Positions 1-9,543 of a stretch of 64,000 nucleotides of DNA are shown one piece after another (the stretch's first letter is position 1; each line of letters opens with the position of its first letter). The translations under genes and the position numbers were made by a program. The stretch spans positions 5,106,001 through 5,170,000 of the forward strand of contig CALNXK010000013.1 in the NCBI GenBank assembly GCA_942486035.1, written 5' to 3'. The notes below the pieces were generated by a model that ran no database searches, was not told where the DNA came from, and saw nothing but the letters and a program-made list of their open reading frames with translations. This DNA is from Porites lobata (lineage: Eukaryota > Cnidaria > Anthozoa > Scleractinia > Poritidae).

Positions 1-631
1 ACAGGATTTGAAGTAGGCCACTGTGACAAATTGAGGGGCCGTAAACTAGGGAGGGAAAAGCAGTAAATAGAATGCAAAGTAAGTGGCGACAAATTCCAAA
101 GTAGGCTGTGATCAATCGCCGGGTGCCTGCTTCTATTGAGAATTAACCCTGACTGTTTACAATATAACATTCTGTGACGACAAGTCTTCTAGCTGGGCAC
201 TGATTGGGTAGACTAACCTAGAAAATATAGTATATTTTGCTTCTTGAAACTACAGGCTGAAACATTGTGAACATCACATAATACTATAATAATGTTCAAA
301 GTTTTCGCCACAGCTTCTACAGTGCAACTTTTCTATAAAGTTAAGACTCTAACTTCTACATAACAAACAATCCTTGCCTGCTTTGTTGTCAACCAACACA
401 GTAAAAGAGTAAGATTTCGAAGCTCAGTGAGAAGTGTGAATTAATAATATTTAAATAACCCAAACACAATTAATATCAACTTCTGTTTGTTGCAGTTTAA
501 GGAATTGAGACTTGGAACTTAATTGATAAAAATAATTTTTTTCTTAATTTTTTTTATTGTGAATTTTCATCTGCACCTTTTGTCCAGCTAGTAACAAACT
601 TTCCTACAAATTAATTTGTTTGTGTTCACAG

Positions 632-3062
632 AAAATCAAGGAGTTAACTTACATGCATTCAGAAGGGATCCTAGCAGGAGAATTAAAACATGGTCCTCTG
701 GCGTTGGTCGATAAAGCCATGCCTGTGATTATGCTAGTGTCAAGAGATGCTGTGTTCACGGTTTGTATTGTTAAAATATTCATACTCTTCCTTATAGGAA
801 AGATTGTATTTTTGTTTTGTAGTTTTCATGTGGTTATGTCAATAATTATTGCATTTTTTAATTCTCTTTTAGAAATGCATGAATGCCTTACAACAGGTCA
901 CTGCACGTCAGGTAATAATATTATTATTTATATGACATTAAATTCATAGACTCACTTTTTGAGATGGGGTTTGACCGCTTGTCTTTGGCTCTTGACAGAA
1001 CTTTTCCATCCAACTTGAGTTAGCTTGCCTCCTCCTCCTTCCCCTCCTGAAAAGTATCTCCCTTCTTATCCTAATCTTGTATAGCCTAATTAGTTGTATT
1101 GGGTGCTAGCCTTCAGAGTTAAATTCGCAGATGGACTAACATCAAGATCTTTACCCTTTCACACCCAGGAGTGGCCATTAGTCAAAATTATCTAATCTTC
1201 ATGTTGTATTTAATGCTAAAAAACAGATAAGACCATGTGAAAGAACTGCGTAAGAGGTTTCATTTGAATGGTCATAATGCAGGATTTTATTCCTCTTTTT
1301 TTATAACTCACTTTGTTTTTCTCCTTTTTTAGTTTTTGTAAAAATAGTTTTCTGTCTTAATGTAAGATAAATTTTAGTAAGTTAACCAATAATAATTATT
1401 GGTTAATTTATTATTATTTCGACTTATAAATTATACAAGAAATATAAGTGCATAAGGTGCTTATTCAAAGATTTAGGTGGTGATAAAATGGCTAATAAAA
1501 TACTCAGCTATGAGATACCATTATTCTACTTTTAAATGGTCAACAGGGCAGGCCCATCATTATCTGCAACAAAGGAGATGAGGAAGTCAAATCACATGCA
1601 TTCCGCACCCTTGAAGTTCCCAATACTGTTGACTGCCTTCAGGGAATACTCTCTGTTATTCCCTTACAACTTCTTTCCTTCCACATTGCTGTGCTCCGAG
1701 GATATGACGTAAGTGAAAAGAAAAAATAGGGCTGAGGTAAATAACTTTTCGGTCACTGACATAGGCAACTCTGAAGATAACATCCAAGTACAGTCAACCC
1801 CATTAATACGGACACTGGTGGGGCCACAGAAAGTGTCAACATTAACAGGGTGTCGGCATTAAGTGGGTTGAATTTAGAGTAAATGTGAGGGCTTACTTTC
1901 TCCAGAGACAAAGCAACTGTTCATAATAAGGTGTCTGTAATAAAGCAGGGTTTGACGTTACTCTCGATAGGAGACACTAAGCTATAGGAAACTCGAAGGA
2001 GCTAAGGACATAAACTGGATTCATGCGACAAACATCCTGTATACTGCTCTGAATGGAATGTCTTTTATGTGCATGTGCGGAAAAAGTAGGGCTGTTCGTG
2101 AAATTGTCCTAACTTATAAAATATCTGAAAGTAAAATTTATAAGGCTGAATAAGATAATCATTTTTTTTATTATTTTTCTGTTTGGTCTTAGTTTTAAAT
2201 GTATTTAACCTGTTGGTCTGACAAATATTATGTCTGAAACACATGCCTCATGATCAATCATTGACAAAGGGAAAGAATAATGAAGAATAAAGAAAAAGAG
2301 TTTTAATTTAAATGACAGAGACATCCTCCTCTTTACGCCTGTAAAGTGTTGCTGCGAGACTGTGTCAAAAGTGCTGGGCTGTTGTGTCTTAATAATAATA
2401 ATGATAATAATATTAATAATTTACAATAATAATTGGCGGGGAACTTGGGACAATAAAAAATAAAAGGATTATTTGGCCACCTTGAAACCATAGGGGTGAG
2501 TCTTGACTGGCTCAGATTCAAAAGACTGCCTTATTAGCAACAGCAGAGCCTGCGAGCAAGCTCTCCATTTGGGGGATATCGTGAAAAGTACGTGCGCGAT
2601 TGGCAGGCGGGGAGACCCAACAACGGGGGATGGGGGAGAGAAAGGAGCTCCTTTTCTCGGCCCCTCGCGGCTTTGCCGCTTGCTCGCACATTCTCGAATG
2701 CTCGCGCATTCTTGCTCGCCCAAATAGTAGAGCATGTTCGCAGGCTAGGAAGAGCATGAATCCACTGACGGGTTCTCGAGTACCAAGGTTGCAGGATGTG
2801 CCTTGGACTAGGAGCTGGTTACCAGTTAGATACTAAGAGTATGCACATAATAATAGTAATAATAATAATAATAATATTAATGATAATTATAATGATAATG
2901 ATGATGTTAATGATAATGATAATAATAATAATAGCCTTTGCTTTACCTAACCAAGGGGATTATTGATACATTTAGCTGTGGACTTGTACACACTCTGTCA
3001 TTCTGTACATTTTGCAGGTTGACTGTCCTCGAAATTTGGCCAAGTCAGTGACAGTGGAGTGA
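632..3062 (+). CDS. GFPT: Glutamine-fructose-6-phosphate aminotransferase, last four exons (5' part outside window)
   Basis: Four exons join in frame: 632-760, 873-911, 1547-1708 and 3018-3062 (TGA). Each boundary has AG before and GT after. The translation carries the C-terminal isomerase (SIS) half of GFAT: KELTYMHSEGILAGELKHGP, then NALQQVTARQGRP, VDCLQGILSVIPLQLL, and the terminal CPRNLAKSVTVE, which is nearly the invariant C-terminus of animal GFPT1/2. The enzyme makes glucosamine-6-phosphate from fructose-6-phosphate and glutamine in the cytosol, the committed step of the hexosamine pathway. The catalytic N-terminal glutaminase half and the start codon lie left of position 1; bases 1-631 look intronic. 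GFPT1 and GFPT2 cannot be told apart from this fragment. No frame damage is seen. Confidence 0.93.
1791..1958. mobile_element. Short pogo-like MITE in GFPT intron
   Basis: The segment opens TA|CAGTCAACCCCATTAATACG and closes with AAGCAGGGTTTGACG, an imperfect inverted repeat of the opening. Internal text repeats the motif 'gtgtc..attaa'. CAGT-N-AACCC ends next to TA are typical of pogo/Tigger-derived MITEs. Similar ends occur at 32415 and 49931. It has no coding capacity. Confidence 0.45.
2546..2747. mobile_element. MITE of the TAGCCTGCG family, copy 1 (GFPT intron)
   Basis: Ends are AGCCTGCGAGCAAGCTCT and its imperfect complement AGAGCATGTTCGCAGGCTA. Flanking 9-mers GCAACAGCA and GGAAGAGCA match at 7 of 9 positions, consistent with an aged 9-bp target duplication. 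The GC-rich interior forms a partial foldback. The short ORFs across it are shadows of this inverted repeat, not genes. It is non-autonomous. Confidence 0.65.
2846..2935. repeat. (TAA)n/(GATAAT)n microsatellite
   Basis: An impure TAA/ATAATGATAATGATG run in the last GFPT intron. A shorter one sits at about 2391-2435. Confidence 0.8.
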
Positions 3063-3132
3063 ATCTATGAAGAGATGCCATATTACTTACCAAGTCCCAA
3101 AAAGTGCTTAATATAATAATAGATAATTTTAC

Positions 3133-3138
3133 AATAAA
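3133..3138 (+). terminator. Poly(A) signal of GFPT
   Basis: AATAAA lies 71 bases after the GFPT stop codon on the same strand, in an AT-rich context. The position fits a short 3' UTR. Other AATAAA-like motifs exist nearby, so its use is inferred. Confidence 0.4.
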
Positions 3139-4160
3139 AGGGGCAGTTTTGCATTTGGATAAACGCGAGAGGCCTGATCAACGTAGATCTGGAAGGGATT
3201 AGTAGAAACGTAGTGAGCTGACTATCATAGACAATACATTAGCTGTGCAAAAAGTACTCATACTCCCCCACCCCAAAAAGTCTTTGGTAATTGAGGGAAA
3301 ATGGCTGATTCAAGCCAAATTGTGATATGAAGCTATAAGACAGAATTGACTGGAATTTCTAGGGGGAAGGGAGTGTGTAAATCAAAGTCCACTTTCTTGA
3401 ATATTCACATCTGTCATACTTGCAGTCATCTAAAGCAACGTCCATTTTGTGTGATGTTACTCATCACACCAAAATGATATTGGTTGTCAGAAGGAAACAG
3501 TGCTTTGTATTGGAAAGCATAATGAGATTTTAAAGGCAGTTGAATATTGAAAATTTAAATTTTTATCAATAATTTAGGTGGAATTTTGGTGCGTAAAACT
3601 GTTCTTCTGTTGTTAGAAGGTTTATTTATAATTATGCAGTCATAAGCTGTATTCTGACATGTGGAATGTGACCTGTTAAAAAATATCTGCCACAGTCATA
3701 AGTAATAATAAGTAATATATCATGTCATTATCGACATTAGGTGCCTCAAGTGTCTTTTTTGACTCATGATGGTATATTTTTGGATCAATAATATATTTTG
3801 CTTTTAATTTGGATGAGAACAGTTTAGGTGTCCTGTGTCATTAAGTTTCATCTTATTTGTTTGGTTCTGTTTACTTAGATTGTGTTAGTACTTTAGGAGT
3901 TTATGCTTGGTTGGGCATCCTGTATTGCCAGGACGTTGCATGCTGCTGTTTTATTGCTAATGTTTCTCCATGCTTCTTGTTGTCATGTTTTTGCTGGTCA
4001 ATGAGATTAATGAGCAGGAAAACTTTGTAATGCAGTCTCCTATTTTTCCACAAGATTGTTGAGATGCTTTCAAATGCTTCTTAGTAGAAAATATTTTGAA
4101 CCCTGATGGCCAACCAGGTAGTCTAGAAGCTAAGGCCTAAGATAATTAAGACCTGGAAAG

Positions 4161-4241
4161 CCCGGGGGGGCACTGCCACATATGGGCTATATAGGTATGT
4201 GCCGCTGTGAAGGGTATGGTTTTCAAGCAGTTTACTCTAGG

Positions 4242-4280
<39 letters not shown>

Positions 4281-4484
4281 GTATCATTTTTCAGGAAACT
4301 GATCAGTTGGGTGAAGATTTTATCTAGATTAGGGAAACAGCTACTCTAGGATAGGGGGGATTTGGGGAGTTTACTCTAGTATAGGGTAGCAAAATTCACC
4401 TGAACTAGCTCTAGTATAGGTTAAGGGTTCCAGGGTCCCCAGCAGCACATCCCCACCCAGAAATTCCTAAAGTACCCCCCAGGG
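4161..4484. mobile_element. hAT-like MITE with internal TCTAGGATAGGG repeats
   Basis: The element begins CCCGGGGGGGCACT and ends AGTACCCCCCAGGG, an imperfect 14-bp terminal inverted repeat. It is flanked by perfect direct copies of CTGGAAAG (4153-4160 and 4485-4492), an 8-bp target duplication as made by hAT transposases. Inside are about six degenerate copies of TCTAGGATAGGGTA, near 4235, 4269, 4323, 4344, 4374 and 4410. It has no ORF. Confidence 0.7.
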
Positions 4485-5791
4485 CTGGAAAGCTAAAGAC
4501 CTCGAATATCAAGACCTCTTAAACTACCCGACCAACCACGATAGTTAGCACTTGGTCATCACGATCTTTTGGCAAAATAGGAGACTGTGGTCAGGTACTT
4601 TTACTAAAATATATACTATCGAGGAGATTTTCCTTAAAGGTCAATGAGTTTTCTACTTTGATCATATTCTTTCATGACTCGAGTCTTATGACCTTATAAT
4701 CTGATCTTTGATTAAGCAAGGATATTGTAAGGAGAAATTAGCCACTGGTAATTTTAAGAGTCAAACAATGTTGGAAAAAGTTAACTTGTAAAGATGAGGA
4801 ATACTCAGAGTCAGCATTATCATACCTAACCATCTGGACAAATTCTCGACTCTGTAACTTATTTTCAACAAGGATGTGGATTGAAGTTGCACTTAATCTG
4901 ATCTTTAACATACAATATTCAAAATTTAATGTACTACAGTATGTTTTAACATTCTATTACTTGTCCCATTTTTGAATAGATGGAATTATCAATAGTACAG
5001 TAGATTATTCTCCAGGAATACAACCAATCTTAATGTACCCGCTCAGTAATTCTCGTTAATGAGAATAATTTGTCAAATTGTCTAAGATGCATAATTAATT
5101 ATTCAGCATGTTGTGAAATCACAGATAAGGGACCCAGTAGGTCAAAATTGGGGGGTGGTGAATGTCTGTTTCTCAATAATGTACCAGAAAGCGTCAGTCT
5201 TAAAATTTCTATCTCTGCAGTATTTAAAAAAAATGACTACTCTAAACACTGTCTCACTTCAGATTTTAGGTTGCTGACCAAACAAAAATTGCAACAGACG
5301 TGGTCATACTAGTATTAGTATCACCAACAGAAAAAAACTATGAGCTTAATTGGACTGGCATGGTATGACAAATATTATTGTAAAGAGGTATTTGGTTAAA
5401 GCAGCTGGGATGAAAAATGAGGACTATAATATGTCAAGATTTTCGTCTTTAATGTTGAAAAACTTTACAAAGGAAAAAGTTAACCATAAAATGTGATGAT
5501 AGGAAGAAAGAAGCGCTTTGCTTGGAATGCATGTTAAGCATGCTGTGTAAGAGACAAAAAGTTTGTGCCTCAGTGAAAACAATAATTTGTTAAATTATTT
5601 CAAGGAATTCACCACCCAACAATATTGTTTTTCATGTCTATTTTTACATTCAATTTTATGATTATGGGAAGATTTGAGATTGGAATAAAATTTACCAGAC
5701 AAATGAACTGATTTGAGTTTTCATGATGTGAATGTATGATCAGTGGTGTCGTTTTTTTTTTAATGATTTTGACTAGCCCCTCCCCACACAA

Positions 5792-5873
5792 CCCATGTTA
5801 TCTTTAATTTTAAGACTTCCCGAATTCACATCTCAATAGCTCTCTCCCATGTTATCTTTAATTTTAAGACTTC
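5792..5873. repeat. 28-bp direct duplication
   Basis: CCCATGTTATCTTTAATTTT plus eight more bases at 5792-5819 recurs exactly at 5846-5873, a 54-bp period. Confidence 0.85.
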
Positions 5874-6096
5874 AGCTCCCAGAAAATCTTTTCAACAAAA
5901 TCTCAATGCTTCTCACCTTTTAGTTTAACTTTTCATAGTACATATTAAAGTGCCCCCACTCCACCAGTATGGAGGGAGAGGTAAACAGCTTTTGCCGCTC
6001 TCCCTGTTAGAGCTTCCTTTTCCACTTGTAACTTCTTGGGACCAGTAAAAATTTTACAACCTCAAAATTTATATAGACCAATATTACTATATTTTG

Positions 6097-6253
6097 CCCA
6101 CTTCTGAGTTCCACAAACCCTGACTTTCAAAATGAGGCCAAGTGTCCAACCTTTCATGTGAAAATGGGTTATATTTGCATGTAAATGAAAAATCATTTCC
6201 ACATCAAATGACCTCATTTTGACACAGAGGCCCAGGGGAACTCGGAAATGGTC
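6097..6253. mobile_element. MITE with GACCATTTCCGAGTTCC-type ends
   Basis: The left end GCCCACTTCTGAGTTCC and right end GGGAACTCGGAAATGGTC form an imperfect terminal inverted repeat. Related ends occur at 17467 and 39546-39742. The ORF at 6062-6289 on the minus strand is a by-product of this repeat. Confidence 0.5.
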
Positions 6254-7961
6254 TGTTATTATCATGAGGGATATTGTGTTCTGACCCACAGGGATCCAAT
6301 ACTTTAGTTAGTTAGAGTGACAATTTATTTTGCGTTAAAGTCATCCAACTCAGTGAACATTTTGTTGATATTAAAAAACATCAAACTGATGTTAACACTT
6401 CACTGGCAAAGTATGTTGTACACTTTAAGGAGTCTTATAGTTTTTTGTGGCAACTGTATTAAGTGAAGTTACATGGTTACAGAATGTATCAAATTTGCAG
6501 TTAAATTGCTAAAGGCTTGTAACAATAAAGTTTTGCTTCCAATTATTGAATAAAAACACTCTTAAGAAAGCAATTTTAACATCACCCAGGATTCACACCA
6601 CCAAATAGTCAAACCTAAAAATATAAACTACTTTAAAAAGCTAATCCCAATTTAACACACGCAGTGAGGAGCTGGACCTCCAGCTTAAAATTTATATCAA
6701 AAAAAGAGAAAAAATTTCCAAGCCATTAACAACAGTACAGGGCAGCTGCCTGGTATGTGCAGTTAGCAGGTGGGAAACTGAACAGTTACAAAGTTCTATA
6801 TTCCTTTGTTCCCACTCAAAGTAGCTGTGGCTCGTGCTAATTGCAGCTGTCAGTGGAACTACACTGGCCCCCCATTCCTTAATGACCGCATAGAAAGTGG
6901 GACATTCATAACTACAGCAACTTTGAGTTTTTAAACCATGAGATAGTTCCTTTTTGAGCTGAGTTATGAATCTAAAATACCACTGCACGACTCTTGAACA
7001 TTGCATATAGGCTTGATTTCTGCCCCTTCCTCAGCCCTCCCCGAGAAGAGACAGCTGGACTTGTTAGTGGCCTATCCGTCTGTGATGTAAATTCAAAACA
7101 CTGGAATGGAAATGTGTTCAGACGTTGAACACATGTTGTCATTTGTGTCTCTTCTTCGCTTTGGTCTTTGCCAATAAACTCAACAGCACTGCCTACTGAT
7201 TTAAGGTATTTCCACCGATCTTGCATTAGTGAATACAACACAGTCCAAGCGCCTCAAGAGCAGAAATACAAAACACATCACTCTTGTCTGGCCAGCCAGA
7301 CCTAAATATCACGGCACTTAACATATTGCACTCGTATCTTATACTGGTGCTACAAAAATTATATCAATTTTTTTTATGAAAAATTATCTCTAAAAGTAGC
7401 AGCACTTATTAAAGTGCTAGGAAATAATATTTCCTAATAATATTGCTAGTGCTAGGAAAAAAAAATTTTGTTAAAAAATAATGTGTTTTACATGGTAAAA
7501 CCATGACCAGTATTTTGTTTTTGAAAAAACCCTGCAACATTTTACAAAGAAATTACCTATGACCATGTGTGGCTCATTGGCATTCTTGCCACCAAGAATT
7601 TCTGCAAAAATTGAACGCTTTTTGCTTGCAAAGAGCTCAAACTTCAATACATTACTAATGTTCGACAAGCTCTTTAGAGTTTTTATGCTGCCTGTGTCAA
7701 AGTTTGAATAGTTATGGGTGGTCAACTATCAGACAATAATATTATTGCTGAACAACATATCCACATAAATATGTCGCTTAATGTAAAATATACAAGATCT
7801 ACTATAAATACCTACCAGAACAATGGTAAGTATTTAACTGGATTATTAATAAGACAAGACGATCTTCGCCCATACAGTGCAAAATGTTGCTAGAATAATA
7901 TTTTTCTGCGGTTTGAAAATTTTTAAATCAGTGAATGTAAATTTATTTCTTTTGTCATAGA

Positions 7962-7967
7962 TTTATT
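7962..7967 (-). terminator. Possible poly(A) signal of tetraspanin gene
   Basis: TTTATT on the + strand reads AATAAA on the minus strand, 141 bases beyond the tetraspanin stop. A second copy is at 7942-7947. Confidence 0.35.
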
Positions 7968-8107
7968 ATCACAGTTTGAGACACTGAGAAGGAACCAGTT
8001 CACTCGTTTGAAAATTTTCAAACCAAAGAAAAATTTGAACCGTAGCAAAATGTGACTTTGCAAAATACTTTGATACATTGTTAACTTTGGAGAGACTGTG
8101 CTTTGGT

Positions 8108-8944
8108 TTAGCTTAATCTGCCTTGCATTGCCAAGATGTCATTTATATCATTAGTCAGCCGTCTAGATAAACAGAATCCAACGAGCTGTAGCACTGGTAA
8201 ACAGGCTGCAATGGATGCCATTAGGACCAAATTACTGCGAAACCAATCTTCAACGCCTTTTAAGCAACCTTGTGTGTAAATAACGTTTACGGCCGCGCTC
8301 TCTTTCAAACGCAAAGCACCAAACCCGCACTGCGAATTCACCTCGTCAGCTACGCAACACGAATAGGGAACGCCACAACTCTCGACAGCTGGAGAGGAGC
8401 AGTTGTAATAAATATTTCTCTCCCAGTCTGTATACTTCTCAGAACCGCAACACTTGAGTTCTTTTTGAACAGAGTCAATGACTAGCTGGAGATCCGGATC
8501 GTCTAAATAATTGTCGATCATCAAGGTAAAGGTATTATGCATTTCGTTCTTGACTTTCCCGGAGTAAACATACCCAAGTATAGCAGCTGCAATCTCCAAC
8601 AACAACATCAATGCCAGCAGGCCGGAATAAAATTTTAGGAGGCATTTGTTCTCTCTCAGAGCGCCCAAACAACCAGCGAAGCTGATGACAAATATTATAA
8701 GACCAATCGCCAACAAAAGCGCTGCAGGATCTGTAGCTAGGCGACTTATCTGGCCATAAATTTCTTGTTTTTCAAGCATGGCATACACCGCAATGGCCAA
8801 GATTAAACAACTCAGAACCCAAAACAAAACATTCATGAAAAACATGAAGTATTTCACACAGTACGTAGACTTTTCAGGATAGGAATCCAGTTGATTTTGA
8901 CGATCGTTCGGTCGCAAAGGATGAACTCTCGTAGAGCGACGCAT
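8108..8944 (-). CDS. TSPAN33: Tetraspanin, TspanC8 subgroup (TSPAN33-like), intronless
   Basis: A single 278-codon frame. Four hydrophobic segments lie near residues 31-56, 74-94, 103-128 and 236-260. The large extracellular loop (about 129-235) has the CCG signature at 165-167 and eight cysteines (165, 166, 182, 190, 196, 197, 206, 227), plus CGVPYSCC at 190-197. Eight loop cysteines define TspanC8, whose vertebrate members (TSPAN5, 10, 14, 15, 17, 33) bind ADAM10 and control its ER exit and substrate choice, including Notch. The spacing 'YTDWERNIYYNC' and 'VIYTQGC' is closest to TSPAN33. The ATG was chosen because it is the first in the frame and gives a normal cytosolic N-terminus. Vertebrate orthologues have several introns; this gene has none. 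It is divergent from PCED1, with start codons 599 bp apart. The exact orthology is less certain than the family. Confidence 0.88.
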   Translation of the reverse strand: MRRSTRVHPLRPNDRQNQLDSYPEKSTYCVKYFMFFMNVLFWVLSCLILAIAVYAMLEKQEIYGQISRLATDPAALLLAIGLIIFVISFAGCLGALRENKCLLKFYSGLLALMLLLEIAAAILGYVYSGKVKNEMHNTFTLMIDNYLDDPDLQLVIDSVQKELKCCGSEKYTDWERNIYYNCSSPAVESCGVPYSCCVADEVNSQCGFGALRLKESAAVNVIYTQGCLKGVEDWFRSNLVLMASIAACLPVLQLVGFCLSRRLTNDINDILAMQGRLS

Positions 8945-9543
8945 GTTGCCTTATGAAGGAATACTCCTTTCCCGTTCTCAGACTAAAGCAATTTCAGTAA
9001 TTCTTTTGTTATTTGTTAATCCCTATAATGACGAATTAAAAACCTGGATGGACGCCATATATACTCACAACTTAATTTGTTTGTTTGCCAGAGGTTGAAA
9101 GGCTAACGGCTGCGGAAGAGGATGGTATGGGAGAATGGGACGAAAGGAAATAAACGAATCGGAAAAAAGGAAAAATGATGGAAAGTGAAATTTCCGCACC
9201 GAGACATGCTCAACCTCGTTCCCATGCTAAATAGAAAAAGGAAAAACTTAAGAGGTGTGAGCGGCTAGTTTAAAACCGTTTAAAACGCCTCGAACTACAA
9301 GGTAAATTTTTTGAAAAACTGTAATTTAAAAATTATATTTTTTATCGTCTGAGCATCGACTGAAATTTGTCATCTTGTCACGCCGCCGTGACCATCCTGG
9401 TTTCCATCAACGTGACAGATAGTCACGTGGTTCTGGAAAGTGAAAGTCCTTTGCGCGAACGTCATATTTCAGTATCCTTCGTTCGTGCAAAGTGCAGATT
9501 CTGTTCATTTCTGGCGAAGGTTTTCGTTTTTAGCGGTTTAAGG
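8945..9543. promoter_or_regulatory. Divergent promoter region, tetraspanin / PCED1
   Basis: 599 bases separate the two start codons, which point away from each other. The stretch holds both 5' UTRs and core promoters. No clear TATA box was identified on either side; the right part is GC-richer near the PCED1 start. Shared control is an inference from geometry. Confidence 0.5.

Larger units (their letters stand above)
3063..8107. other. Intergenic region, no gene recognised
   Basis: AT-rich DNA between the convergent ends of GFPT (+) and the tetraspanin (-). It holds the MITEs at 4161-4484 and about 6097-6253 and a 54-bp-period duplication at 5792-5873. The open frames here (up to about 100 codons) have no start context, splice partners or recognisable similarity. 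Confidence 0.6.

Noticed and set aside
2469..2836. Several overlapping ORFs of 74-88 codons on both strands
   Set aside because: All lie in the GC-rich foldback of the MITE at 2546-2747.
4232..4425. Interstitial telomere repeats
   Set aside because: Units read TCTAGGATAGGG, not TTAGGG in tandem, and spacing is irregular; they are internal to a hAT-like MITE.
9367..9543. N-terminal extension of PCED1
   Set aside because: No ATG in the extension; the family's conserved start coincides with ATG 9544.
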